The notes under the pieces are model-generated. The model ran no database searches. It saw only the letters and a program-made list of their open reading frames with translations, and was not told where the DNA came from. Both the position numbers and the translations under genes were made by a program. A stretch of 64,000 nucleotides of DNA from Paraburkholderia sp. IMGN_8 (GTDB lineage: Bacteria; Pseudomonadota; Gammaproteobacteria; Burkholderiales; Burkholderiaceae). Where the stretch lies: the NCBI RefSeq assembly GCF_038050405.1, contig NZ_CP150901.1:1736001-1800000 (forward strand). The letters are read 5' to 3'. Within the stretch, counting starts at the first letter, position 1, and every line of letters begins with the position of its first letter. Of this stretch, positions 29,744 to 39,527 are shown piece by piece.

Positions 29744-30760
29744 GTTTTGATTTTTGGTTTGCCTTTGAGGCGGTATTTGCCTGTTTGCCTACGGCGTTGG
29801 GCTTTGCTTGGTGTCTTTGCCTACGCGGCGCTTATGCCTGTGTGCCTGCGGGGTTGGCCTTTCCTTGATTTCTTAGTGGTCTATTAGCTTCGCCCCTGTG
29901 CGGGGCAGGCACTTACTTTCTTTGCGGCAAAGAAAGTAAGCAAAGAAAGCGGCTTCACACCGCTAATTCTTAAGCGGGTCCCCTGGCTTGGAGGAGGTAG
30001 TGGAGCATCTGGAATCGGTGTTCTCGCACATTCAGCGCTGGTGACAAGGCAGTCATACTTCCGGCGGCGCTGCGCGCGCCGTGGCGGTAGTTCTCAACAC
30101 CGATGGGGCGTATGCGCCTCCGGCATCATTCTTCCCGCCTCGCACTGCGTGCGTCGCGGACGGGTCTGCCAGGGAAACCAGTGGTTTCGCTTTGGTTCGG
30201 CGGGGGCCATCGGCTCCGCCTCGGCGAAGCGCCCGAATGTGCGAGTGCGGGCCATCACGCAAAGCGAAGAGTCGGTACGACAGTGAAGATTGGCAATGCA
30301 ACGGCGGGCCAACGCGCCAGACAAAACGCGAGCGCCGCGGCGAGGGCATGGGGGATGGACGGTGAGCCGCCGCGCCGGGCAAAACGTTGACGCGAAATTG
30401 GCGAGCGGTTTGATGAAGTACCGCGTCGGCGCGCGCAGCGCCGCCGGAAGTATGACTGCCTTGTCACCAGGGCGGAGTGTGCGAGAACACCGATTCCAGA
30501 TGCTCCACTACCTCCTCCAAGCCAGGGGACCCGCTTAAGAATTAGCGGTGTGAAGCCGCTTTCTTTGCTTACTTTCTTTGCGGCGGCAAAGAAAGTAAGT
30601 GCCTGCCCCGCACAGGGGCGACGCTAATAAACCAATAACAAAACAAGGAAAGGCCAACCCCGCAGGCAAACAGACAAAAAGCGCCGCGTAGGCAAACAAG
30701 AACAAACAAAGACCACCGCCATAGGCAAACAGAAAACCCCCTCGGGACGAGAAAAACCTA
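29744..30760. repeat. Repeat D: complete palindromic element, uninterrupted
   Basis: Two inverted arms of roughly 330 bp flank a core (about 30090-30420). The left arm runs from TTTTTGGTTTGCC through TACTTTCTTTGC/GGCAAAGAAAGTA, CCCTGGCTTGGAGGAGGTAG and CATCTGGAATCGGTGTTCTC. The right arm is its mirror image and ends at 30760, directly against the stop codon of the NIPSNAP gene. The core is inverted relative to those of A and F (ATTCTTCCCGCCTCGCACTG here, CAGTGCGAGGCGGGAAG there). This is the best template for the family because no IS has entered it. Its short open frames are repeat-derived. Confidence 0.88.
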
Positions 30761-31090
30761 CTAATTGGCATTCAAACCAAAAGCCCCCTCAACAACCTCA
30801 GTAAAACTCCTTTCTTCCCGAAGAATAAACCTCCTCTCCTGAGCAAATCGAAAATTAGCGACCGCCTCATCATCACCCCGAAGCCGTGCGCGATAAGCCT
30901 CATACCCGGCAAGGGTATCAAACCGAATCAACCCCCAGGCAACATCATTAGTCCCTTCATGGGGCAAAAAATACCCAATCAGAAACCCGCCGCAGCGCGG
31001 AATAATCCTCCCCCAGTTTTCGGCATATTCCTTGAAAGCATCTCGTTGAAAAGGATCGATCTGGTAGCGAATAAAACAGGTAATAGCCAT
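30761..31090 (-). CDS. NIPSNAP-family protein
   Basis: A 109-residue ferredoxin-like-fold protein of the NIPSNAP family: an N-terminal [19 protein letters not shown] strand-helix and central [21 protein letters not shown], where the hydrophobic strand plus a polar loop is typical. The cellular role of bacterial members is unclear. The ATG at 31090 gives the canonical family N-terminus; a longer frame back to 31171 adds unrelated residues. The coding strand is G+T-rich throughout, matching its position beside repeat D. Confidence 0.85.
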   Translation of the reverse strand: MAITCFIRYQIDPFQRDAFKEYAENWGRIIPRCGGFLIGYFLPHEGTNDVAWGLIRFDTLAGYEAYRARLRGDDEAVANFRFAQERRFILREERSFTEVVEGAFGLNAN

Positions 31091-31237
31091 GAGCAAAACC
31101 CCCGGGAAACAGAAAAATTGTCCGATAAGACAGGAATCAGTATCCCGCCCCGGGGAGCTAAAACGTTTCACCTCGACATGAACTGTCGCGGAACAGCGAA
31201 CACCCCGCCGCAGTCAGCAAGCGCAAAAACCGGAATG

Positions 31238-32827
31238 TCACCCGCGCGAGCGAAGAGTAGAAACAGCCACCCCGGCCCCCGCCAGCGCGCAAACAGCGGA
31301 CACCATCGCCACCGCCCGCAAAGCCGCGCCAAGCGCATCAGCTTCCCCGCTGCCAGCCGGCAAAACACCGACCGCCGCCGCACGCGGCTGATCACGCCGC
31401 GCGCTCAGCGCCGCATCATGTGACCACACAAACACAATCCCCAACACGGCGACCGCCAGCAATCCCGCCACCCGCGCAACGGCGTTGTTGATCCCGGACG
31501 CGACGCCCGTGCGATCGGCGCTCACCGCGGTCATCACCGTGGTCGTCAGCGGGGCAACGGTGACGGTCATTCCAAGACCAAGCACCGTCAGCGCTGGAAA
31601 AAAACCGCTCCAATAAGCGCCGCGCACCCACGGCAGCGCCAGCATCCCAAAGCCAAGCCCCGCTATCACCGGTCCAGCGGTGAGCAATGCCCGTGCGCCG
31701 TAACGGCTCGTCAGCTCGCCAGTGAAACGCGACAGCAGGCCGATCGTGACTGGCACCGGCAACAGGGCCGCGCCCGCTTCAGTGGCACTGTAGCCATAGG
31801 CGCGAATCAGCGTGAACGGTAAAAAGAACAATGCGCCGCCCAAGCCGAAGTACAGCAGCAGCGTCACCAGATTCGCACCGACGAAATCACGTGAACGGAA
31901 CACGTCGAGCGGCATCATCGGTGAACGGCTCTTCGCCTCGATCGCGAGAAAGCCGGCAAGCACGATCAGGCCCGCGACAATCGCGGCGAGCACGCGGCGG
32001 TCGCCAAAGCCGCGCGTCGATGCGATCGTCAGGCCGTAAGTTAGCGCGGCGAGGCCGGCTGCAGCCGTGGTGGCGCCGAGCCAATCGAGCTGGTCGGGAG
32101 CGTCGGATTGGCGACTGTCCGGCACCGCCAGGGTCGCCAGCGCGATCGTCGCGCACGCAATCGGCACGTTCAGAAAGAAAATTGCCCGCCACGAAAACGC
32201 ATCGACGAGCCAGCCGCCCGCCACCGGCCCGACCGCCGACGTGATCGCGCCGACGCCGGCCCAGGTGCCGATCGCCCGGCCGCGTTCCTTGTCGTCGAAC
32301 ACCGCGCCGATGATCGCGAGACTGCTCGGCACCAGCAACGCCGCACCAACGCCTTGCACCGCACGCGCCGCGATCAGCGCGCCCGCGCCCGGCGCGAAGC
32401 CGCAGCCAATCGACGCCAGCGTGAACAAACCGATACCCGCGACGAACACGGTGCGCCGGCCGAGCTTGTCGCCGAGCGAGCCGCCCACCAGCACGAGCGC
32501 GCCGAGAAACAGCAGATACGCGTTGACGACCCATTGGATCGCCGCGACGCTCGCCCCCAGTTCGCTCTGGATCGAAGGCAGCGCGACGTTGACCACCGAG
32601 CCGTCGATGAATGCCATGCTCGAGCCGAGGATGGTCGCGGCCAACGCCACCCGTTTGCGGCGGCACGGGTGGTCGAAGCTGAGAGGCTGAGCGCGGATGA
32701 CGAGCGTGTCACAAGGACTCGCCTGCGCGGGAAGCAGGGACGACGGACGGCGCGCAGTCGCCGGAAAGTGCTGATGCTGATCGGCCAAGTCCACTCCTAT
32801 GCGGATGAACGGCTTCCAGCATAGCAA
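31238..32827 (-). CDS. MFS drug efflux transporter, DHA2 (14-helix) family
   Basis: A 529-residue proton-driven exporter of the EmrB/QacA type. Visible are helix 1 ILGSSMAFIDGSVVNVALP, motif A GGSLGDKLGRRTVF, motif C-like GPVAGGWLVD and the late ASGINNAVARVAGL motif. About 14 helices are present. The first about 55 residues are polar and may belong to a leader; an internal start is possible. No adjacent regulator is visible. The 3' end is G+T-rich on the coding strand. Confidence 0.88.
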   Translation of the reverse strand: MLCWKPFIRIGVDLADQHQHFPATARRPSSLLPAQASPCDTLVIRAQPLSFDHPCRRKRVALAATILGSSMAFIDGSVVNVALPSIQSELGASVAAIQWVVNAYLLFLGALVLVGGSLGDKLGRRTVFVAGIGLFTLASIGCGFAPGAGALIAARAVQGVGAALLVPSSLAIIGAVFDDKERGRAIGTWAGVGAITSAVGPVAGGWLVDAFSWRAIFFLNVPIACATIALATLAVPDSRQSDAPDQLDWLGATTAAAGLAALTYGLTIASTRGFGDRRVLAAIVAGLIVLAGFLAIEAKSRSPMMPLDVFRSRDFVGANLVTLLLYFGLGGALFFLPFTLIRAYGYSATEAGAALLPVPVTIGLLSRFTGELTSRYGARALLTAGPVIAGLGFGMLALPWVRGAYWSGFFPALTVLGLGMTVTVAPLTTTVMTAVSADRTGVASGINNAVARVAGLLAVAVLGIVFVWSHDAALSARRDQPRAAAVGVLPAGSGEADALGAALRAVAMVSAVCALAGAGVAVSTLRSRG

Positions 32828-33134
32828 CGCAGTGGCGTGTCCGATAGGCAGGTAACCAGGCCGTCACCTGGATCACCACCCGCCGGCCGTGCCTGCGAGC
32901 CGGACAAGGCCCGAAAAAAAATTTGCACCCCCCGCGAATCCGTATGCGAAATCCGCGCCTCCTAGGGTCTGTTCACATATGAAACGCGCCTGCGAACGCC
33001 CGAAACGGGCTGCAGTGCAAGGCGTGAGGAGCGCCGTTTGGCCGCGCCAGACAAGCGACGAGCGACGCCGCAATGCGGCCCGTTTGCTGGGGTGAGCGGC
33101 CGGCGGGCCACTGGGGCCGCGGGCGACTGTGGGG
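32828..33134. other. Intergenic region with a possible second dispersed repeat
   Basis: No credible gene. From about 32965 to 33100 the sequence GGGTCTGTTCACATATGAAA followed by CTGCAGTGCAAGGCGTGAGG resembles intergenic repeats I associate with Burkholderia genomes, but no second copy is present in this window. It is unrelated to repeats A-G. Confidence 0.3.
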
Positions 33135-34571
33135 CTAGACCAGCGATGGCGCCTGCCGCTCCGCCTCGCCGTCGGCATCCGCGCCGCCGTTCGCACTTGA
33201 CGCGCGTCCGGCCGGCTGGTCCTGGTGCAGACGGTTCGCGTGCATCAGGCGATATAGCGTCGCCCGCGAAATGCCGAGCTCAGCCGCTGCTTCGGAGAAC
33301 TTGTAGCCGTGCCGCTGCAGTGCGTGCTCGATCGCATCTTTCTCGGCTTTGCTGCGGATTTCCGCCAGCGTCACGGCCCGTTCGTTCGTGGATTCCGGCA
33401 AGCCGAGATCGCTTGCCGTGATAAAGCGCCCGTCGCTCATCACGACCGCGCGACGCACGCAGTTGATCAGCTCACGCACATTGCCCGGCCACGGATAGTT
33501 TGCCATTGCGACGATCGCGTCGCTCGACAACCCGCGCAGCTTGCGTGCGCCGTCCTGCTTGTACATGCTGAGTGCAAAGTTGGCGAGCAGCTTGATGTCG
33601 CCGCCGCGTTCGCGCAACGGCGGCTCGACGAGCCGCAGCACGCATAGGCGGTGATACAGGTCGGACCGGAAACGGCCGTCTTCGACCGCCTTGTCCAGAT
33701 CGACGTGGGTCGCCGAAATAACGCGCACATCGACCTTGATGGTGCCGCTACCGCCCAGCCGCTCGATGGTGCCTTCCTGCAGAAAGCGTAGCAGCACCGC
33801 CTGGCATTCATGCGGCATATCGCCGATCTCGTCGAGAAAGAGCGTGCCGCCATTGGCGCTTTCGATCCGGCCGATCTTGCGTTGCAGCGCACCGGTAAAG
33901 GCGCCGCGCTCGTGGCCGAACAATTCGGCCTGGAGGAGGCTCGGCGGAATTGCCGCGCAATTGATCGCGACGAACGCCTGGCCGGCGCGCGGCGAGCGCT
34001 CGTGAATCGCACTGGCGGTCAGTTCCTTGCCGGTACCCGACTCACCGGCGATGAACACTGGCGCATCGGTCACTCCGCATTTATCGATCCGCCGGTACAA
34101 CTGCTGCATCGCTTCGCATTGCCCGATCATGCCGTGCCGCCCGAGTGACGGCTCCGGCAAAACCTCCGCATGCCGCAGGCTCGACAGCCCGTGCGCGTGA
34201 CCGAGCGCGAAAACGAGCCGGTCGTTCAACCACGGCCGGGTCACGAAATCGAAGCAATAGTCGAGGATGAAGCGGCTGACCAGTTCGTCTTCGGCCTGCC
34301 CCGGTGCGATTTGCGCGACCCAGTTGGTCTCGACGCGCCGCATGCACGACGCCAGCGCCGACAGATGCCGCGAGCTGCAATTGCCGGGCAATTCGACAAG
34401 CCCTACCTTGATGTTGTCGCGCTCGATCATGCGTTCGGCGATGGCGGTGCTTTTGGCATGCACCGCATGCCAGCCCGAAGCCGCAAGAAAATTGGCGAGA
34501 TTCTGGTCGGGCGAGTTCGACACATAGAGCACGGTGCGCTCCGTGTCGCCAGGTGTGCAGGTCGTATTCAT
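33135..34571 (-). CDS. VpsR-like sigma-54-dependent activator
   Basis: A 478-residue enhancer-binding protein. The N-terminal about 130 residues have a receiver-like fold, but the usual phospho-acceptor Asp position reads VGLVELP, so phosphorylation is unlikely, as in VpsR-type c-di-GMP-responsive regulators. The AAA+ domain has GESGTGKE, the sigma-54 contact loop GAFTGA, DEIGDMP and VRVISATH. The C-terminal Fis-type HTH is FSEAAAELGISRATLYRLM. Related VpsR/BerB proteins control exopolysaccharide and biofilm genes through sigma-54 and c-di-GMP, which would link it to RpfR and to the rpoN in this window. Target genes are not evident. Confidence 0.85.
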   Translation of the reverse strand: MNTTCTPGDTERTVLYVSNSPDQNLANFLAASGWHAVHAKSTAIAERMIERDNIKVGLVELPGNCSSRHLSALASCMRRVETNWVAQIAPGQAEDELVSRFILDYCFDFVTRPWLNDRLVFALGHAHGLSSLRHAEVLPEPSLGRHGMIGQCEAMQQLYRRIDKCGVTDAPVFIAGESGTGKELTASAIHERSPRAGQAFVAINCAAIPPSLLQAELFGHERGAFTGALQRKIGRIESANGGTLFLDEIGDMPHECQAVLLRFLQEGTIERLGGSGTIKVDVRVISATHVDLDKAVEDGRFRSDLYHRLCVLRLVEPPLRERGGDIKLLANFALSMYKQDGARKLRGLSSDAIVAMANYPWPGNVRELINCVRRAVVMSDGRFITASDLGLPESTNERAVTLAEIRSKAEKDAIEHALQRHGYKFSEAAAELGISRATLYRLMHANRLHQDQPAGRASSANGGADADGEAERQAPSLV

Positions 34572-36068
34572 GTAACCCCCGGTTCGATACTGCTCTCTCG
34601 ACTGCTATTCGATGCATTGGGCGGGTCGGCAAGAGTTACCGACCCTCGGCCAACTGAGCCAGCCGGTCCGTCTGCACGGACTCGAGCATGGTTTTTCGTA
34701 GCCGCGTTCGAGCTCTGCTGCGGGTGCCCGGCGGTCACGCATTCACGGTAGCGGCAATGGCGGGGGCATGGCGCAGCGGCGCGAGCCGCTGGTTGCACGC
34801 ATGGGACAGAAAGCGGAACAGCGCGCGGCGCGGAATCCGCTAAACGAACTCATCCCCGAATTACAAAACCGTTACACCTCGTTGACCTGATTAAAGGCGC
34901 TCTATGTGGCGCTTGCCTTAACGATAAGCGAAAGATTTTTCGAGCGCTATACAAACAAATCTGGATTCAGAAACAATTTCGACGTGATGCCCTATCTGGA
35001 CTTGCCGTTCATAAACAGTCCGGCAATCTCCGCTGTGAGCGGCGTCCCGCACGGCAATGCGAGCGGCTGCGCGTCAATCTTGCGACGGATACGACGTGTC
35101 GAGGCCGCCGCGTCTCAGGTATGCGACAAATCGGGCGGCATGCCGAAATGGCAGCTTGGTGTGCCGAGGCGTCGGCACGTTTGAACGGACCTCACGGCAA
35201 AGCGTTGCCGGAAGTGGCGCGTAAGGGTTTTCATCCGGCGCGATAACACGAGCCGCATATCCGCCGTGCGTGAGCGCGTCCGCGGAATACGTGTCGCGCA
35301 CGAATCATCGCGTGACGCGAAGTACCGTCCGGCACCGTGCGCAGCACCACACATTGCCGTCCGGCAAGGGTTTGAGTACAGGTGGCATAGCCGTTGCGAT
35401 AGGTGATTCGCAAGCGAAAAAATACATTGCAGTCGGGAAGCCGGAAGCGCGGGGACGCAGCCGGTAAAAATAGCCGACGGCAATCACGGACTTCGTAGGC
35501 GCGACCGGGGAAAGTCAATGCGCCCTACGAGGCTGCGGCGGGGCCACTGATAAATGGACGTCCAAAAAAGACGGGACGAATGATCGATACGGCGTATCGG
35601 CTGTTCGTGACCGGGATGACGTGATGCGATGACCTCGCCACTTTTTTCGTCCTGCTGGACGGACCTGAGGCAGCGTGATCCGGTTGAGCTGTGTGCGACG
35701 CAACTGGCACTGCTCACTGTACTGCGCTGTGGGACATGCATACGCACACGGTTTCGACCTGGACGAGTCTTCGAACCAGGCCTCTCGATCTGTGCGATCG
35801 GCGCAGTAGTGCGATGGGGACCCGGCTCTACGGAGCGGCAATAACGACAGGCAGCGTGCTCGCGTTGTTCACCGGCGCGCGACGAACAAAACAGGGAAGG
35901 GGCAGTGCACGGTCAGGGCCGGCCGGCGCGAAGTAGCGGAGAGGAATGGCCTGAGTCTCCATAGAGAGGCGCACGTTACGAGGATAACCAGGGGCCGTGT
36001 CTGTGCATTTGCGCAGGCGCGGTCCGCCTTGAACCGGCCTTGGTCAGGCCTATCATTCGGGGGTTGTC
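34572..36068. other. 1.5-kb region without a convincing gene
   Basis: Composition is mixed. A stem GGGTCGG...CCGACCC is at about 34623-34645 and an AT-rich patch at about 34850-35000. Several short frames exist (for example 34906-35184 plus, 35629-35844 plus, 35115-35518 minus), but none has a good ribosome site, domain-like sequence or Burkholderia-like third-position GC. It may hold regulatory sequence for the VpsR-like gene or decayed genes. Confidence 0.45.
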
Positions 36069-36356
36069 ATGAATGAGAACAGCAAGCTGGCCCTATCGCG
36101 GCCGGACCGCCGCATCGCGGATCGCGGTGCCAATCTCTCTTATCAGCGTCATTTTGCGCCACCTCGTGCGTTGTTCGCCGCGCCGCCGGTCGATTTGCTG
36201 ACGCTCGTGATCGCTGACGCGATAAAGCGCAAGGCTCAGGCAGAGATTCAGGGCGACGCGCTGCGCGACGCGATGTACGAGATCCCGGCTTCAGCCGAAC
36301 GAGGCCGCGATCGAAGCCCCGACATCCGCTGGCCCGATCCCGACGAGTACACCTGA
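36069..36356 (+). CDS. Hypothetical small protein
   Basis: A 95-residue frame beginning MNENSKLALSRPDRRIADRG with GGGGG 8 nt upstream, so translation is plausible. The middle (VDLLTLVIADAIKRKAQAEI) could form an amphipathic helix; the C-terminus is charged and ends PDPDEYT. I recognise no family. It precedes the TadZ-like gene on the same strand by about 220 bp, and might belong to the same unit. The gap (36357-36573) contains a fragment reading GTAMPMLTSAVSGALGAERI that ends in a stop, possibly a decayed small gene. Confidence 0.4.
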   Translation: MNENSKLALSRPDRRIADRGANLSYQRHFAPPRALFAAPPVDLLTLVIADAIKRKAQAEIQGDALRDAMYEIPASAERGRDRSPDIRWPDPDEYT

Positions 36357-36573
36357 TACGCAACCGTCTGCCCGGCTCCGGTGTCGGCGCTGCCAGCATG
36401 ATCGCGTAAGGCCGCAGTGGCTCTCGCGCGATCATCGGCGTGAGCGTGGGCACCGCTATGCCGATGCTGACCAGCGCCGTTTCCGGCGCGCTCGGGGCCG
36501 AGCGCATCGTCGAACTGGCGCACGCTTTCGCGGCGTTGCCAACGCAATAGGATCGAACCAGCGGAGAGTCCAT

Positions 36574-37755
36574 ATGATCGACATCCTCCTGATTTCGTCC
36601 AGCACGGAACGTGCGTCGCATATCGGCGTGCGCCTCGACGACAGCGGTGTTGTGTATCGGTTGCGCATCGTTCACGGCACGGCCAGGCACCTGCGCGTAC
36701 ACGCCGCCGCGATCAGGCGGGCCGATTTGCTGATCGTCGACGATGTCGATCTGACGGCGCGCGACCTGGCCGGCGTCGAGGAGACGCTGGCCTGCACGCC
36801 GAATCTGCATTGCATGCTGGTGACGCCGGCGCCATCTAGCGCGCTGCTGACGGCGGCAACTCGCATCGGTGTGCGGCACGTGCTGTCGTGGCCGCTTGAC
36901 AACCGCCAGATCGTCGACGTGCTCGTCCATCTCGACGCGAAGAAAAACGCGGACGCGCGCCGCACTGGCCACGTCGTGTCGCTTGCTTCATGCAAGGGCG
37001 GCAGCGGCGCCACGCTGATCGCGGTGAATCTCGCTTACACGCTCGCCGTGCTGCGCGACAAACGTGTGCTGTTGCTCGACCTCAACCAGCAGTTCGCCGA
37101 CGCCAGCCTGCTGGTGGCGAACAGGCCGCCGCCTGCGACGCTCGTCGACGTATGCGCACAGATCGACCGGCTCGACCCCGCCTTCCTCGAAACGTGCGTG
37201 ATGCGAGTGCACGCGGGCTTCGACGTGCTGGCGGGCGCAGGCGATCCGCTCAAGGCCGCCGAAATGCGGCCTGCGCAGCTGGAGAGAATTCTCTTGCTGG
37301 TGCGCGAGCAATACGACGCAGTGCTGATCGACATCGGGCAAAGCATTAATCCGCTCGCGATCCACGCGCTCGACCACAGCGATTCGATCTGCATGGTCGT
37401 GCGGCAAGACACGCCGTACCTGCACGCAGGGCGCCGCATGCTCGATATTTTCAGGGGACTCGGCTACCCGGCGAGCAAGGTGAGGGTGGTCGTGAATCAA
37501 TACGACAAGAACGCGAGGATCAGCCTGCCGACGCTAGAGGAAACCCTCGGTGCGAAGATAGCGCATCAACTGCCGCGCGACGAAAAACACGTGAAAGAGG
37601 CGCTCGATCAAGGTGTGCCGCTCGTCACCTCGGCCAAAGACAGCACGCTGGCGCAAGGCATCGGCCTGCTGACCGACTTGCTGTGGCCGGCCAGTGCCGG
37701 GTCGCGCAAAGGCACGCCAGGCCGCCTGTTCCCGATGTGGCCTGATGTGGCCTGA
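36574..37755 (+). CDS. TadZ/CpaE-like ParA-superfamily ATPase
   Basis: A 393-residue protein. The N-terminal about 125 residues form a receiver-like domain (LLISSSTERASHIGVRL, ADLLIVDDVDL). A ParA/MinD-type ATPase follows, with deviant Walker A SCKGGSGATLIAVNLA, VLLLDLNQQFADASLLV and DAVLIDIGQSINP. In Tad (tight adherence) loci CpaE/TadZ is the polar localisation factor of the Flp pilus assembly machine. No cpaF, cpaB, cpaC, tadB, tadC or flp gene is nearby, so this is an orphan copy. Where the pilus ATPase would follow, there is a methyltransferase gene. Confidence 0.85.
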   Translation: MIDILLISSSTERASHIGVRLDDSGVVYRLRIVHGTARHLRVHAAAIRRADLLIVDDVDLTARDLAGVEETLACTPNLHCMLVTPAPSSALLTAATRIGVRHVLSWPLDNRQIVDVLVHLDAKKNADARRTGHVVSLASCKGGSGATLIAVNLAYTLAVLRDKRVLLLDLNQQFADASLLVANRPPPATLVDVCAQIDRLDPAFLETCVMRVHAGFDVLAGAGDPLKAAEMRPAQLERILLLVREQYDAVLIDIGQSINPLAIHALDHSDSICMVVRQDTPYLHAGRRMLDIFRGLGYPASKVRVVVNQYDKNARISLPTLEETLGAKIAHQLPRDEKHVKEALDQGVPLVTSAKDSTLAQGIGLLTDLLWPASAGSRKGTPGRLFPMWPDVA

Positions 37756-37986
37756 TGTGCCGCCGCAGTTGAGGACAGGGCATTGACGCAATACGACAGC
37801 GTAGACCATCATGTCGTCGCCGGCCACCGCCACGCAGCCGTCGAGTACGACCGCGCATGGCGTGATCTGGATTGCTGGATTGCCACCGGGATTCAGCGAA
37901 CCAGCAATCGGCATTTTCAGATCGGATGCAGAACCTGTATACGATGACGATGTAGTGATTAGAAAAAAACAAAGGGGCGGGATGCA

Positions 37987-38103
37987 ATGAACAAAACAGC
38001 GGCACAGAAACGTCAGGGAAAGTCGATCGGTATTGCCGCTGCGAAGGCGGCAGACTCGAAGCCGTGCCTTACGCGACTGGCTTCGCAAGTCATTTGCATA
38101 TAA
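37987..38103 (+). CDS. Possible 38-residue small protein
   Basis: MNKTAAQKRQGKSIGIAAAK and a Cys-containing tail, preceded by AAAGGGGCGGG. It is basic and ends 14 bp before the likely methyltransferase start, so it could be a leader or an unrelated small ORF. No recognisable family. The rest of 37756-37986 holds nothing convincing. Confidence 0.3.
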   Translation: MNKTAAQKRQGKSIGIAAAKAADSKPCLTRLASQVICI

Positions 38104-38117
38104 AGAACGAGCGCGCC

Positions 38118-38864
38118 ATGACAAAGACGACGCCTTTGGCGGGGATTGGCAGCGACGGCAGCCTTGCGGAAACCGTGGTCGTCGAACCGGCGGCCGCGTC
38201 ACTCGAAACGCCTTGCGTCGACGCTGCTGAACACGCGTTGCCGGGTGGCGGAATGCGCGAGGCGTCGGTGGAGATCCTGGCTCGCGTGGGCGCCGCGCTC
38301 CTGCTGAGCTTCTTTGCGTATGGGGCGATCATCCAATGGCGCGCGGCGCCCACGCGCATCACGCTCTTGCTGGTGGTGGTGGGCGCTTTCCTGACCGTGG
38401 GTTTGTCGTTATTTGCGCGTGTGCCGACTCAACGTGACTGGCGCCCATTCGCCTTCATTTGTTCGATCGGCGGCACTTTTTATTTTCTGGCGGTGCGACT
38501 TTCGCCTGGCACCCAACTCGTGCCGGAAGCGATCGGCGCGTCGTTGCAGTTGCTGGGGATTTTCTGGCAACTATTCGCGAAGGTATCGCTGCGCCGCTCG
38601 TTCGGCATTTTGCCTGCCAATCGCGGCGTTGTTTCGCGCGGCGCGTACCGCTTCGTCCGTCATCCGATGTACCTGGGCTATTTCGCCATGGACATTGGCT
38701 TTCTGCTGGTGAATTTCGGCGTACAGAACATGATCGTATACGGCTGCCAGTTCGCGTTGCAGATCGGGCGAATCGTGCGTGAGGAACAACTCCTATCCAC
38801 CGATAGTCACTATCGAGCCTACAGGAGCAAGGTACGTTACCGCGTGATTCCCGGCGTGTTCTGA
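38118..38864 (+). CDS. Isoprenylcysteine/PEMT-like membrane methyltransferase
   Basis: About 248 residues with four or five membrane helices and the ICMT/PEMT-type C-terminal SAM site: RRSFGILPANRGVVSRGAYR, then FVRHPMYLGYFAMDIGFLL and the terminal REEQLLSTDSHYRAYRSKV. The RHP-Y-G and E-L--Y-Y--VRYR-IPGV pattern is typical of this methyltransferase group, whose bacterial substrates are mostly unknown. The N-terminal about 50 residues are non-conserved. The start is uncertain (38064 or 38118). It is followed by a strong terminator. Confidence 0.85.
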   Translation: MTKTTPLAGIGSDGSLAETVVVEPAAASLETPCVDAAEHALPGGGMREASVEILARVGAALLLSFFAYGAIIQWRAAPTRITLLLVVVGAFLTVGLSLFARVPTQRDWRPFAFICSIGGTFYFLAVRLSPGTQLVPEAIGASLQLLGIFWQLFAKVSLRRSFGILPANRGVVSRGAYRFVRHPMYLGYFAMDIGFLLVNFGVQNMIVYGCQFALQIGRIVREEQLLSTDSHYRAYRSKVRYRVIPGVF

Positions 38865-38885
38865 ACCGGGACATCAGGTCAAACG

Positions 38886-38927
38886 AACGGCGCGGCCGCG
38901 CAATTCCGGCCGCGCCGTTCCCTTTTG
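38886..38927 (+). terminator. Rho-independent terminator
   Basis: A perfect 13-bp stem AACGGCGCGGCCG / CGGCCGCGCCGTT with an 8-nt loop, followed by CCCTTTT, 21 bp after the methyltransferase stop. Confidence 0.85.
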
Positions 38928-39060
38928 CATCAGTGACACGCCGGGGCGTGCCCGGCGTCCACAACATCGCCGAGGACGACGGCGCTGTGTCGAGCGAACT
39001 GGCGAAGCGCGTATTCGGGTGGCGCGCAAATTGGAGGGTGGGGCGCGGAAGGGGAGAGGG

Positions 39061-39430
39061 AAGAATGACGCCGCAAGCGCGTACCTCCAATCGGTGTTGA
39101 GAAGTACCGCTACGGCGCGCGCAGCGCCGCCGGAAGAATGACTGCCTTGTCACCAGGGTGGAATGTGCGAGAACACAGATTCCAGATGCACCACTACCGT
39201 GACTGCGCGGCGGACCCGCTTAAAAATTAGCGGTTTTAGCCGCTTTCTTTTGCCTACTTTTCTTTGCGGCCGGCAAAGAAAAGTAGGTGCCGCCCCGCAC
39301 AGGGGCAACACTAATAAACCAATAACAAATCAAGGAAAGGCCGACGCCGTAGGCAAACAGAGGGGAGGGCCACCGCCGTAGGCAAACAGAGGAGAGGACC
39401 CCCGCCGTAGGCATACAGAAAAACAGACCA
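39061..39430 (-). repeat. Repeat E (single arm, reversed)
   Basis: Read on the minus strand this is the same subtype-II arm as B, C and G: CCTACTTTTCTTTGCCGG / CCGCAAAGAAAAGTAGG, then CAAAAGAAAGCGGC, then GGTAGTGGTGCATCTGGAAT and the GGCGCTGCGCGCGCC hairpin. The outer side faces the nadM promoter. Extra outer units (TGCCTACGGCG-type) are repeated three times between about 39345 and 39415. Confidence 0.85.
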
Positions 39431-39442
39431 ACAAAAAACCCA

Positions 39443-39472
39443 TTGACGACAAAACAATCAAACAAATAACAT
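39443..39472 (+). promoter_or_regulatory. Candidate sigma-70 promoter for nadM-nadV
   Basis: TTGACG (39443-39448), an 18-bp spacer and TAACAT (39467-39472) in an AT-rich stretch, 56 bp before the nadM start. It lies directly outside repeat E. Confidence 0.55.
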
Positions 39473-39527
39473 ATCTGTACGGTTAAAGGACAGACCCAAA
39501 ACCGCCAAAACCTCTTGAGGGAGCCTC

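Noticed and set aside
34906..35184. 92-codon frame in the gene-poor region
   Set aside because: No ribosome site, no recognisable motif, and an amino-acid composition like random translation. Left as unannotated intergenic DNA.
36004..36025. Possible sigma-54 promoter upstream of the small gene at 36069
   Set aside because: GG and GC are 10 nt apart, but the remaining consensus bases are poor (no TTGC, weak -24), so the match could be chance.
37534..38202. Minus-strand 222-codon frame overlapping the end of the TadZ-like gene
   Set aside because: It overlaps a well-supported gene and its unique part lacks any family signature or good start.
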